Assembly (NCBI GenBank): GCA_934532985.1
Contig: CAKTAV010000002.1
Span: 213,826-277,825 of the forward strand
Direction: 5' to 3'
DNA length: 64,000 bases
Source: an uncultured Butyricicoccus sp.
GTDB taxonomy: Bacteria; Bacillota; Clostridia; Oscillospirales; Butyricicoccaceae
Shown: positions 15,055 through 23,274 of the stretch, piece by piece
How positions within the stretch are numbered: the first letter of the stretch is position 1
How the letters are laid out: each line of letters begins with the position of its first letter
Position numbers and translations under genes: made by a program
Notes under the pieces: generated by a model
Database searches by the model: none
Seen by the model: the letters and a program-made list of their open reading frames with translations, nothing else
Told to the model about the DNA's origin: nothing

Positions 15055-16941
15055 TTGTCTCAAGAAACAACTCAAACAACCTTTGAATCACTCAATCTGA
15101 CCGCTGGTATCCTGCGCGCTTTAGCCGAGGCCGGATTGACTACCCCAACCGATATTCAGGCGCAGGCGATTCCCGCTGTGTTGAGCGGACGCGATGTCAT
15201 CGGACGTTCCCACACCGGAACGGGAAAAACACTTGCCTTTGGCATTCCGTCGGTCGAATATTGTCTGAAGCACCCCGACTGTTCCACGCCGCAGGCGCTG
15301 ATTTTGTGCCCGACCCGTGAGCTGGCGATGCAGGTCTGCGACGAGATTCGCCGCATCACCCGCTTTGTGCAAGGCGTGCGCACGGTCTGCGTCTACGGTG
15401 GACAGCCGATTCAAAACCAGATTCCGCAGCTGCGCCGTGGCGCAAGCATCGTCATCGGCACACCGGGACGCGTTATCGACCATATTCAGCGCAAGACGCT
15501 GCGTCTGGACAATCTAGCCATCGTCGTGCTGGACGAAGCGGACGAAATGCTGGACATGGGCTTCCGTGAGGACATAGAGCGCATTCTGACCTGTGCCCCG
15601 CACCCGCTCCAGACACTTCTGTTTTCCGCCACCATGCCGCAGGAAATTCTCGACATTGCAGATCAATTCCAGACCGATCCGCTGACCATCGAGACCGCCT
15701 CGGACAGCGTGCGCACGATCGACACCGTCAAGCAGTATTATTACGAAGTACCGCTCGGCAGCAAGAGCGACGCCCTCGGTCTGCTGCTACATGTACACGA
15801 GCCGAAAAAGTGCATCATCTTCTGCAACACCAAAAAAATGGTTGAGGAGCTGAACCGCTACCTGACCGAGCACGGCTTCCCCTGCGCCTGCCTGCACGGC
15901 GACATCAAGCAGGAAGCCCGCACCGCCGTCATGCACGCGTTCAAGTCCGGACGCACGCCGATTTTGATTGCAACCGACGTTGCCGCCCGCGGCATCGACG
16001 TTGACGACGTATCCATTGTCTACAACTACGACATTCCACAGAACTACGAATACTATATTCACCGCATCGGACGTACCGGACGCGCCGGAAAGGAAGGCGT
16101 TTCCTATACTCTCGCCGCCGGTCGCCGTCAAGTGGGACAGCTGCGTGACATCGCCCGCTTCACCCATGCGGAAATCCAGCGGCAGGCTCTGCCAAGCACG
16201 GACGACATCCAGCAGCAGAAGCTGGCGCATATCCTGAACGAGCTGCGCGCCGAGCTGGCGCAAACCAGCAGCAAGCAGGTCAACGACATCGTGCGTGAGC
16301 TGATGCAGGAGACCAGTCCGGAGCATCTGGCAGAAGCGCTGTTCTCTCTGCTCATCCACCGCGAGATGAGCGATGTCCCTGAGTTGATTCTGCCGAAGTC
16401 CATGGGCAAGCAGCAGGGCTCTCCCCTGCCTCCGACTCCGGACGGCTATATCCGTCTGCGCTTTGGCGTGGGACGCTATCAGCGCATTTCGCCAAATCAT
16501 ATCACGGCCGCGATCGCCGACGCCACCCGCATCCCGGGCAAGATGATTCAAAAAATCTACTGCTTTGGCGACTACAGCTTGGTAGAAGTCCCGAGCAAGT
16601 TCAAAAATCGTGTCATTCAGAAGGTCAACGGTACGAAAATCCACGGCGTGACCACCGATGTCCGTGTCTATGCCGACACCGACCCTCAGTCGGAAAACAA
16701 GTCGGAAAAGGCAGCATCTGAACGCCGCGTCAAGCCGACCTATGCCAAGCGCACAAAGCCGACCGAGCATACCGCACGCAAGCCTCGCAAGGAGGGCAAG
16801 CCCGCCGAGGGCCGTACCCGCAAACCGGCGCACCGCGCGCCCGAAGGACATAAGCCGCGCAAGAGCACGGCGGCTCGTCCCCGCCGCTCTGGCTCTGCCA
16901 ACGGAGGCCGCGGACAGAGAAAGCAGCACAGTTCGCACTAA
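15055..16941 (+). CDS. DEAD-box ATP-dependent RNA helicase with DbpA-type RNA-binding domain
   Basis: A 628-residue RNA helicase. Motif I TGTGKT is at residues 54-59, DEAD at 160-163, SAT near 192 and HRIGRTGRAGKEG near 340. After the two RecA domains and a helical linker there is a DbpA-type RNA-binding domain (about residues 460-535), then a long Lys/Arg/Pro/Ala-rich tail that probably binds RNA without order. This layout matches DeaD/CsdA and CshA-like helicases acting in ribosome assembly, mRNA decay and cold adaptation. The start is TTG at 15055 with AGGAGG 8 bp upstream. Single-gene transcription unit. Confidence 0.93.
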   Translation: MSQETTQTTFESLNLTAGILRALAEAGLTTPTDIQAQAIPAVLSGRDVIGRSHTGTGKTLAFGIPSVEYCLKHPDCSTPQALILCPTRELAMQVCDEIRRITRFVQGVRTVCVYGGQPIQNQIPQLRRGASIVIGTPGRVIDHIQRKTLRLDNLAIVVLDEADEMLDMGFREDIERILTCAPHPLQTLLFSATMPQEILDIADQFQTDPLTIETASDSVRTIDTVKQYYYEVPLGSKSDALGLLLHVHEPKKCIIFCNTKKMVEELNRYLTEHGFPCACLHGDIKQEARTAVMHAFKSGRTPILIATDVAARGIDVDDVSIVYNYDIPQNYEYYIHRIGRTGRAGKEGVSYTLAAGRRQVGQLRDIARFTHAEIQRQALPSTDDIQQQKLAHILNELRAELAQTSSKQVNDIVRELMQETSPEHLAEALFSLLIHREMSDVPELILPKSMGKQQGSPLPPTPDGYIRLRFGVGRYQRISPNHITAAIADATRIPGKMIQKIYCFGDYSLVEVPSKFKNRVIQKVNGTKIHGVTTDVRVYADTDPQSENKSEKAASERRVKPTYAKRTKPTEHTARKPRKEGKPAEGRTRKPAHRAPEGHKPRKSTAARPRRSGSANGGRGQRKQHSSH

Positions 16942-16982
16942 GCGTATTTTCCCGTACAGCGGTCACGACACTAGATTCACTC

Positions 16983-17011
16983 TTGTTATCTCTGCGACAT
17001 TCCAGTATAAT
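16983..17011 (+). promoter_or_regulatory. sigma-A promoter of the SGSY-protein/glycosyltransferase pair
   Basis: TTGTTA (16983-16988) and TATAAT (17006-17011) are 17 bp apart. The transcript would start near 17018, so an ATG at 17029 would leave almost no leader; this favours the downstream start at 17113. Confidence 0.7.
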
Positions 17012-17028
17012 TGTAGTAGTTATTTTGA

Positions 17029-17598
17029 ATGAGAAGAGAAGCCATCGGCGTTTGCCTGCACAACAGACAAGCCGATTGGGAGAGAGATTGTAGTGGGAAA
17101 GGGTGCATTTGCTTGTCTGAGAAACCAAAGTCCAATATTCCATCCATTTGCGAGCGCTATCCCGGCATTCGCATGCTGCACGGCTGTCCGATGGATGAAG
17201 AGAGCTATCGGCGTCATGCAGGCACGCAGTCCCCTGCACCGCAGCCACAGGAGTCAGATCCCTTTGCCGCACCGCAGGATTTTCAGTCCATTGCCAATCA
17301 GGCACAGCAAGCCGATCAGGGCATACCGTCCTCCCCCGCACCACAGTCAGCAGAAGCAGAATCTCCTGCTGTGCAGGAACGTCACCCGATCACGGGCGCG
17401 TATTGGCAGCAGCTGCCCATGCCGCAGTGCATCTCCTATTCATATGCTTCCGGTTCGTATTACACCTCCGGTTCCTATCGGCTGACGTCCGGTTCGTATA
17501 TTCATTGGATTTCCTCCTCCGGTTCGTTCTCCGCGATCCAGCCGCCCTACGGCTCGGACCGCAGAGCGCTCGGAGGCTACGGCCTGCATCTGATTTAA
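17029..17598 (+). CDS. unrecognised protein with C-terminal Ser-Gly-Ser-Tyr repeats
   Basis: I do not recognise this protein. Read from 17029 it has 189 residues; a TTG at 17113 with GGGAAAGGG upstream would give about 161 residues and is the better-supported start. Three parts are seen: an N-terminal segment with several cysteines (CERYPGIRMLHGCPMDEESY), a Pro/Gln/Ser-rich linker of about 60 residues, and a C-terminal repeat region in which SGSY occurs three times (spaced by YT and RLT) and SGSF once, followed by a Gly/Tyr-rich end. There is no signal peptide or membrane segment. It ends 1 bp before a glycosyltransferase-fold gene, so the repeats may be substrate for that enzyme. A modified peptide precursor or glycosylated protein is an inference only. 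Confidence 0.6.
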   Translation: MRREAIGVCLHNRQADWERDCSGKGCICLSEKPKSNIPSICERYPGIRMLHGCPMDEESYRRHAGTQSPAPQPQESDPFAAPQDFQSIANQAQQADQGIPSSPAPQSAEAESPAVQERHPITGAYWQQLPMPQCISYSYASGSYYTSGSYRLTSGSYIHWISSSGSFSAIQPPYGSDRRALGGYGLHLI

Positions 17599-17599
17599 G

Positions 17600-18463
17600 A
17601 TGCAGGCATTTCACACTCTGTGGACACGTCCGTACACCGTGTCCCATCCCAATCAGCCGTTCGCGCTGACGGATTTTGATCTATTATGTATGGTGCTATC
17701 CGCTATGCAATGGCGAAAAACCAATGGCAGCATTCGATTGATAACAGACGCCATCGGCGCGCAGTATGTTTACTTCACCGGTCTGGATCTGCTGTGGGAT
17801 AGCGGAATCGATATCTCACTGAATGCAATTCCGAACACAGTCGATCCCGCTACTTTTTGGGCGGCGGGCAAGCTGTTCGCACTGCAAACCCAGCGCGCTC
17901 CCTGCGTCATGCTGGACACCGACTTTATCGTCTGGGACACGCTGACCGAAGTGCTTTCCCGCGCCGATCTCACCGTGATCCACCGTGAGGAGCTTCAGCC
18001 GGAGGTCTATCCGGATCCCGCTGCCTTTGTCCACACACCGGAATATCGTTACCCAGAGGGATGGGATTTTTCGCTTCCCGCCTGTAATACTGCCTTTTGC
18101 GCCACCACGTCAGAATCCCTGCGAAAAACCTATTGCGAACAGGCTCTGGCATTTATTTACGCCGCACGCGGACGGCATCCGCTGCACTATATGGTGTTTG
18201 CGGAACAGCGGCTTCTCCCCATGTGCGCGGCACAATCCGGCTTTTCTATCCAAGCACTATCCGACCTATCGGAATTGTTTTCCGACCGACAGACAAATTT
18301 TACTCACCTCTGGGGATATAAGCAGCTGCTTATGCAGTCCCCGCCGGAGCGCATGGCCTTTTGTCGGCGCTGTGCTCGCCGTATTGCGATGGATTATCCC
18401 GAGGCGGCAAAAGTCTGTCAGCGTCATCCCATGCTTGCAGACTATTTTTCTATTTCTGATTGA
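17600..18463 (+). CDS. glycosyltransferase-fold protein resembling DUF6734
   Basis: A 287-residue protein that resembles the DUF6734 group of glycosyltransferase-like proteins: an N-terminal FHTLWTRPY, a region with AMQWRKTNGSIRLITDAIG, a WAAGKLFALQTQ helix, and a DxD-type motif in MLDTDFIVWD (about residues 104-113), then NTAFCATTSESLRKTY. A DxD motif usually holds the metal-sugar-nucleotide. It starts 1 bp after the stop of the SGSY-repeat gene and has no good ribosome binding site at normal spacing, so translation is probably coupled. Substrate unknown; the neighbour is the obvious candidate acceptor. Confidence 0.65.
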   Translation: MQAFHTLWTRPYTVSHPNQPFALTDFDLLCMVLSAMQWRKTNGSIRLITDAIGAQYVYFTGLDLLWDSGIDISLNAIPNTVDPATFWAAGKLFALQTQRAPCVMLDTDFIVWDTLTEVLSRADLTVIHREELQPEVYPDPAAFVHTPEYRYPEGWDFSLPACNTAFCATTSESLRKTYCEQALAFIYAARGRHPLHYMVFAEQRLLPMCAAQSGFSIQALSDLSELFSDRQTNFTHLWGYKQLLMQSPPERMAFCRRCARRIAMDYPEAAKVCQRHPMLADYFSISD

Positions 18464-18498
18464 TGCAATGACAGAGTTCAACCATTCAGCCATAAAAA

Positions 18499-18528
18499 AC
18501 GAGCGGTATCGTGCCGCTCGTTTTCTTT
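18499..18528 (+). terminator. intrinsic terminator after the glycosyltransferase-like gene
   Basis: ACGAGCGG (18499-18506) pairs with CCGCTCGT (18514-18521), followed by a T-rich run. An A run on the left suggests weak bidirectional function. Confidence 0.82.
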
Positions 18529-18630
18529 TCCCGTCTTTATCACCTATATTGTTATATTTATATCATTCTTTTTATATATTTTACACAAAAATGCATGACT
18601 GATTTTGGCCGTTAATCCGGCGTTTTCTGA

Positions 18631-18659
18631 TTGACTCAAAGTGAATTTCCGACTATACT
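18631..18659 (+). promoter_or_regulatory. sigma-A promoter of deoR-fruK
   Basis: TTGACT (18631-18636) and TATACT (18654-18659) are separated by 17 bp, about 40 bp before the regulator start. Confidence 0.75.
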
Positions 18660-18698
18660 AAAAATAGAAAACCAAATGCAGGAAACAGGAGGGATCAT

Positions 18699-19454
18699 AT
18701 GCTGACAGAAGAACGATACCGTGCCATTCTGGAGCTTTTGACAAAGCAGCAAACTGTAACGGTAACCGAACTGACCAGTCATCTCGGCGCATCGGAATCT
18801 ACCATTCGCCGTGACTTAACTGCCCTCCATCGTCAGGGGCGATTGCTCAAGGTACATGGCGGCGCAACCGCACTGACCAGCTATCTCAGCCATGACAATG
18901 ATATTTCCACCAAAAACAGTCTGAATCTTGACGAAAAGCGCGCCATTGCCGCGCACGCCGCCGGATTGATTGAAAACGGAGACGTTGTCTTTCTGGATGC
19001 CGGTTCAACAACGGCTCTTATTGCGGACTATCTCCGCATCACCGACGTGACCTTTGTCACCAATGGTCTGGAGCACGCGCGGGTACTCGCTCACGCAGGC
19101 TATCGTGTCATGATGCTGGGCGGCGAAATCAAACCGATGACCGAAGCGGTCGTCGGTTCGAGTGTGATCGACACGCTGCGTCGCTTTAATTTCACCAAAG
19201 GATTTTTTGGTACCAACGGTATCAGCATCAAGTCTGGCTTTACCACACCGGAGGTAAACGAGGCCGCCGTAAAGACCGAAGCGATGCACCATTGCCGCAG
19301 CCGCTATGTGCTGGCGGATTCCGGGAAATTTGATACCATCGCCACGCTGACCTTTGCTCCCCTCTCGGATGCCTGCATCATCACAACCGAATCTGAGCGT
19401 AACCTTTCGTGCTATGCAGAACAGACAACGATAATCGAGGTGAAGAGATTATGA
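18699..19454 (+). CDS. DeoR/GlpR family transcriptional regulator (FruR-like)
   Basis: A 251-residue repressor with the DeoR-type winged helix at residues 6-57 (RYRAILELLTKQQTVTVTEL, then SESTIRRDL) and a C-terminal sugar-phosphate-sensing domain with the family stretch DAGSTTALIADYL and the lysine-containing end of the domain (VLADSGKFD). These repressors commonly respond to a phosphorylated sugar and control the operon they head. Its stop overlaps the start of the 1-phosphofructokinase gene, so fructose 1-phosphate is the likely effector. No fructose PTS transporter gene follows. Confidence 0.88.
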   Translation: MLTEERYRAILELLTKQQTVTVTELTSHLGASESTIRRDLTALHRQGRLLKVHGGATALTSYLSHDNDISTKNSLNLDEKRAIAAHAAGLIENGDVVFLDAGSTTALIADYLRITDVTFVTNGLEHARVLAHAGYRVMMLGGEIKPMTEAVVGSSVIDTLRRFNFTKGFFGTNGISIKSGFTTPEVNEAAVKTEAMHHCRSRYVLADSGKFDTIATLTFAPLSDACIITTESERNLSCYAEQTTIIEVKRL

Positions 19455-20353
19455 TCTATACTGTAACGTTCAATCCTTCCTTGGACTATTCCGTCCACGT
19501 AGACAATCTTCAGCTTGGGCGCCTGAATCGTATGACGTCGGAAAGCATCCATGTCGGCGGCAAGGGCATCAACGTCTCCATTGTATTAACTCGTATGGGG
19601 GTACCGAATGTTGCGCTCGGCTTTATCGCCGGCTTCACCGGAGAGCAAATTCAAAACGGTATGAACGAGCTCGGCTGCGATACCGATTTCATCCAGCTAC
19701 CATCCGGCTTCTCGCGCATTAATATTAAGCTTTCCAACGGAGAAGAAACGGAAATCAACGGCGCCGGCCCGGGTATTTCCAAGGAAAATTTTGACCAGCT
19801 GATGATTCGCATCAATCGGCTAAAGCCCGGCGACACGCTAGTGCTGGCAGGCAGTACGCCGACTTCGCTTCCACAGAACATCTACGAACATATTTTGGAC
19901 TATGTCGATACCAAAACGGTGCGTGTTATCGTGGATACCACCAGCTATTTGTTGCGCCGCACGCTCCCCTATCGTCCGTATTTGATTAAGCCAAATCTCA
20001 TCGAGCTGGGCGAGCTGTTCGACCGTCCTCTGGACGAGTACGATGACATCGTCTGCTGTGCACAGCATCTGCAAGAGGAAGGCGCACGCAATGTTTTGGT
20101 ATCTATGGGCTCGCATGGCGCGCTGCTTCTGACCGAGGATGGTCATATCATGGAAGCACCGGCACCAGCTGGCGATGTTGTCGATACCATTGGCGCGGGC
20201 GACTCTATGGTTGCCGGTTTTATTGCCGGTTATATGGAACGCGGAAGCTATGTCGACGCATTCCGCAAGGGAATTGCCGCCGGAAGCGCGACCACCTTTA
20301 CTGAAGGTCTGGCAACCGCGGCACAGATTTCTGAGATCGCCCAGAGACTCTAA
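19451..20353 (+). CDS. fruK: 1-phosphofructokinase (PfkB family)
   Basis: A 301-residue PfkB-type sugar-phosphate kinase expected to turn fructose 1-phosphate into fructose 1,6-bisphosphate. It opens MIYTVTFNPSLDY, carries GGKGINVS near residue 38 and the catalytic-base and anion-hole motif GAGDSMVAGF near residue 255. Tagatose-6-phosphate kinase is closely related and cannot be fully ruled out, but pairing with a DeoR regulator favours FruK. The ATG at 19451 overlaps the regulator stop. The usual fruA PTS gene is missing after it; a terminator follows instead. Confidence 0.87.
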   Translation: MIYTVTFNPSLDYSVHVDNLQLGRLNRMTSESIHVGGKGINVSIVLTRMGVPNVALGFIAGFTGEQIQNGMNELGCDTDFIQLPSGFSRINIKLSNGEETEINGAGPGISKENFDQLMIRINRLKPGDTLVLAGSTPTSLPQNIYEHILDYVDTKTVRVIVDTTSYLLRRTLPYRPYLIKPNLIELGELFDRPLDEYDDIVCCAQHLQEEGARNVLVSMGSHGALLLTEDGHIMEAPAPAGDVVDTIGAGDSMVAGFIAGYMERGSYVDAFRKGIAAGSATTFTEGLATAAQISEIAQRL

Positions 20354-20385
20354 CGACAATTTCTCATTTTATACAGTTCCTCGCG

Positions 20386-20423
20386 GAATAGAGGCTAAGA
20401 GTTTCTTAGCCTCTATTCTTTTT
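20386..20423 (+). terminator. intrinsic terminator after fruK
   Basis: A perfect 14-bp stem (20386-20399 with 20405-20418) closed by a 5-base loop and followed by TTTTT. It clearly separates the deoR-fruK transcript from the orphan gene downstream. Confidence 0.93.
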
Positions 20424-20456
20424 CTATATAAAGAATTCACTCCATATTCTCAATAT

Positions 20457-21467
20457 ATGGATTATCCCCCAGATCTATATTCCGGTGTGCTAAGCAACGA
20501 TGACCACTATCCCAGAGAATTCATGACGCAAACGATAGAGGCGATTTGCTCAGACAAAGAATTCCGTAAACTGCTGATCGAAAACAGCCCCTATTCTCCC
20601 TATCCGTCTATCGTGAATTACATTGTCTATGCTCTGCAAGAGGATTGTCCCAAACAGGCACAGATTTTATTTCAGGCTTCCGTCCAAAATACTATCATCA
20701 AACCCGCAGAAATTCGTCAGCTCATTGAATCAATTATCAACAGGTGCTCGGATTGGACGGAGCTTGAAACAATGGAAACGTTCCAGACCGCCCTTCTTCC
20801 CCTGATTGCCAAAATCCCAAGCAAGCATATTCAGCGGCTATATCCGTCATTCGCAGAAAAAGCAGAATCCTATATCCATCGGATTGAGGAATACGAAGCA
20901 TATCGTTATTCCCGCCGCTATGCTTGGCGCATCCCCTATCGAGAGCAGGAAAAGGATTTTATCAGTCCACTGAACTATAAGACGGAAAAGGAGTATCTTG
21001 CCGCCGTAGACGAGCACAAGCACCAATGGCGCGGTTTAATCTCCTCGCATCAGCTGGAGATTTTAGATCCCGTATTATACGAGACATATGACGAATACCA
21101 AGCCGCGGTATCCGCCGAGCAAAAACGCCGCGCAGATGAGCAGAATGCGGCAATTCGCTGCGAGCGAGAAAAAGTGAAACGTGATAAAGTCATCCAGCAA
21201 ATGCTGCAAGATCCTCTCCTCAACACCGATAAAACCATATATACCTTCTGTGGCGTTGTCTTTCAGAATAGTGACAAGCGGTTTTATTATCGAACGGACG
21301 ACGAAACCCTGACCATTGGCGATAGGGTTCTTGTTCCCTACGGCAGAGGCAACAGAATAATGATTGCCGAGATTGTTTGCGTCGAAAAGCACCGGCGACC
21401 AACCGCTCCATTCCCCGTTGATAAAACAAAACGGATCCTTCGACGAGCGCCAGAGAGGGAAACGTAA
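20457..21467 (+). CDS. unrecognised protein with a C-terminal PriA-N-like domain
   Basis: I do not recognise this 336-residue protein. The frame is open upstream into fruK, but a terminator lies between, so I start at the ATG at 20457 (no clear ribosome binding site; the start is uncertain). The N-terminal 200 residues look helical and soluble, with a Tyr/Arg-rich stretch near residue 145 (EAYRYSRRYAWRIPYR). A charged coiled-coil-like segment around residues 220-250 follows. The last 75 residues (from YTFCGVVFQN) contain TIGDRVLVPYGRGN, which resembles the 3'-DNA-end-binding N-domain of PriA helicases; this is a resemblance by eye only. No membrane segment or signal peptide. Confidence 0.6.
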   Translation: MDYPPDLYSGVLSNDDHYPREFMTQTIEAICSDKEFRKLLIENSPYSPYPSIVNYIVYALQEDCPKQAQILFQASVQNTIIKPAEIRQLIESIINRCSDWTELETMETFQTALLPLIAKIPSKHIQRLYPSFAEKAESYIHRIEEYEAYRYSRRYAWRIPYREQEKDFISPLNYKTEKEYLAAVDEHKHQWRGLISSHQLEILDPVLYETYDEYQAAVSAEQKRRADEQNAAIRCEREKVKRDKVIQQMLQDPLLNTDKTIYTFCGVVFQNSDKRFYYRTDDETLTIGDRVLVPYGRGNRIMIAEIVCVEKHRRPTAPFPVDKTKRILRRAPERET

Positions 21468-21470
21468 CAC

Positions 21471-21513
21471 AAAACAGCAGCTTGTAGGAAAATCTCCTGC
21501 AAGCTGCTGTTTT
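21471..21513. terminator. bidirectional terminator between converging genes
   Basis: A 19-bp stem (21471-21489 with 21495-21513, one G-U pair) with a 5-base loop, flanked by A and T runs. It lies between the plus-strand orphan gene and the minus-strand ATC hydrolase gene and can serve both. Confidence 0.9.
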
Positions 21514-21523
21514 AATTATTCCC

Positions 21524-22003
21524 TTATTCTTTATCCAGCTCCACACGGAAGTCGCAGATCGGTGCTCCCTGCATCTTGGTTCCTTCCCGCACTAAGTGCA
21601 TGCGGCTGTTGATACCATCGTAATATCCCACGTCTCGACGGCAAGAGAGCAGATATCCCAGATCACGCATACCAATTCGTTCATACATGCGGACATACTC
21701 ACAGTCCACGGTGTCCACCGTCACATGGTCATCCGATTGTTCTCGCAGGCGGTTATCGCAATCCCCCGCCGTATTATGTAACAGCAGCTGATCGCGAACC
21801 GCTGCCAGTATATCTCCATCTATCTGTTCGGCAAATTGCCGTCCCGCCTCCCGCGCGAGCGCATCAATTACCCTGCCCGCAATTTCCATGGTTTTCTCCT
21901 TACCAATTTCTTCCGCGAAGGCATCTAAAAACGGTTTGATGCAAAGTGCCTCAATCTCTCGCCGCACCAAACCCGGAACGTCGTCAATCGTCATTTTTTT
22001 CAT
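21524..22003 (-). CDS. L-2-amino-thiazoline-4-carboxylic acid (ATC) hydrolase family protein
   Basis: A 159-residue protein matching the ATC hydrolase family, best known from Pseudomonas, where it opens L-2-amino-thiazoline-4-carboxylate to N-carbamoyl-L-cysteine. The C-terminal signature is clear: LLSCRRDVGYYDGIN, then LVREGTKMQGAPICDFR, with conserved cysteines. An in-frame GTG at 22024 overlaps the upstream gene; the ATG at 22003 has AAGGGAGAG at good spacing and is preferred. It is the last gene of the operon with an amidohydrolase and a cysteine desulfidase, which fits degradation of a cysteine-derived thiazoline. Members also occur outside that pathway. Confidence 0.8.
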   Translation of the reverse strand: MKKMTIDDVPGLVRREIEALCIKPFLDAFAEEIGKEKTMEIAGRVIDALAREAGRQFAEQIDGDILAAVRDQLLLHNTAGDCDNRLREQSDDHVTVDTVDCEYVRMYERIGMRDLGYLLSCRRDVGYYDGINSRMHLVREGTKMQGAPICDFRVELDKE

Positions 22004-22020
22004 TGTTTTCTCTCCCTTTC

Positions 22021-23274
22021 TCACACCTGCATCGCACGAATATCCTTAACTACACGGCCATCCTGCATCACCATCTTCACATGATCTGCATTGCACAGCA
22101 GCTTGATATCATCCAGCGGATTTCCCTGCACCATAATGACATCTGCCAGCTTTCCAGGTTCCAACGTACCGATTTTATCCTGCATCCGCATCAGCTCCGA
22201 ATTTGTCTTTGTCACCGCCTGAATTATCTCCATCGGAGCAAATCCGGCCGCTTCCATCCGTTCAAATTCCATGTTGGCCTTGTCATAGGTACAGCCCATC
22301 GCCGCATCATAGACAAAGTCACAGCCCATACCAATTTTGACCCCTGCCCGATGTGCCAGATCCAGACTCTTATAGTGTGCTTCATAGGAGCGAAGCGTCT
22401 TTTCCCGCAGCTCTGGCAGAACATTCGGATTGGATTCATTGTAAACCTTTGACTGATGCATGATCGAAAGTGTCGGTACCAGATAGCAATTGTTCTTCAC
22501 CATCAGTTCAACGCAGTAATCGTCCAGATAAAATCCGTGCTCAATGCATTTTACGCCGTTTTCCAGCGCCACACGGATACCGCGATTAGACTGCGCATGA
22601 GAGGAGACATATGATCCCATATTTTCCGCTTCTTCCACCGCCGCACGAATTTCGTCGCGGCTGAAATGGCTGGTCTCTCCGGCTTTGTCTCCCTGCGAAA
22701 ACACACCGCCGCTTGTCATAATCTTGATAAAATCCGCTCCGTTGCGCGCATTGATTCGGCATACTCGACGCACTTCATCCACACCGTTGACAATACGCGC
22801 GGGGCCATAGGTGCGCTCACTGGCCTCCAGCGTCAGCTTTTGATAGGCGTCGCCGTGTCCGCCTATCTGCGTCAAAATATATCCGGCAGCACAGATGCGC
22901 GGCAGATCCAGCAGTCCCTCTGCTACCGGCTCCTTGAGGAACACACAGCCGCTTCCCATATCGCGAACCGAGGTGTAGCCCTCGTTTCGCAGGAAGCCGA
23001 GACTTTGCAGCGCACGCGCCATTTCCAGCTGCGGCGTATAATTGATCCAATTGATGGAGTTAGCGCCTCCCCATGACATATGAACATGTGCTTCAATCAG
23101 ACCGGGAAGAATCGTTCCGTTTGGAATCTCATATGCCGGCACAGTCTGATATTCCGGTGGCAGCTGATTCGCCTCTCCGACATATCGTATCGTATTTTTC
23201 TCCACCGCAACCGCGCCGTTTTCTATCGCTGCGCCGCCGTTTCCGTCAATTACTCGCCCTCGGAATACTTTCAT
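22021..23274 (-). CDS. metal-dependent amidohydrolase
   Basis: A 417-residue amidohydrolase-superfamily enzyme of the imidazolonepropionase/prolidase-like branch. It has the metal motif HVH in LPGLIEAHVHMSWGG (about residue 64), a lysine in ADFIKIMTSGG (metal-bridging position), histidines in SSHAQSN and IEHGFYLDD, and the final aspartate in GMGCDFV. The end GTLEPGKLADVIMVQGNPL is the usual composite-domain closure. In this operon it might remove the carbamoyl group from N-carbamoyl-cysteine or hydrolyse a related cyclic substrate; the family alone does not prove this. Start overlaps the cysteine desulfidase stop (ATGA). Confidence 0.85.
   Translation of the reverse strand: MKVFRGRVIDGNGGAAIENGAVAVEKNTIRYVGEANQLPPEYQTVPAYEIPNGTILPGLIEAHVHMSWGGANSINWINYTPQLEMARALQSLGFLRNEGYTSVRDMGSGCVFLKEPVAEGLLDLPRICAAGYILTQIGGHGDAYQKLTLEASERTYGPARIVNGVDEVRRVCRINARNGADFIKIMTSGGVFSQGDKAGETSHFSRDEIRAAVEEAENMGSYVSSHAQSNRGIRVALENGVKCIEHGFYLDDYCVELMVKNNCYLVPTLSIMHQSKVYNESNPNVLPELREKTLRSYEAHYKSLDLAHRAGVKIGMGCDFVYDAAMGCTYDKANMEFERMEAAGFAPMEIIQAVTKTNSELMRMQDKIGTLEPGKLADVIMVQGNPLDDIKLLCNADHVKMVMQDGRVVKDIRAMQV

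Noticed and set aside
15787..16938. Long minus-strand open frame opposite the DEAD-box helicase
   Set aside because: It mirrors the helicase codons (GC-rich third positions), has no ribosome binding site, and its translation is Arg/Leu-rich without any family motif.
17093..17485. Overlapping plus-strand frame starting with GTG at 17093
   Set aside because: It lies in a different frame within the SGSY-repeat gene, and its translation is a Ser/Pro/His/Arg mixture without order, whereas the chosen frame has the regular repeats.
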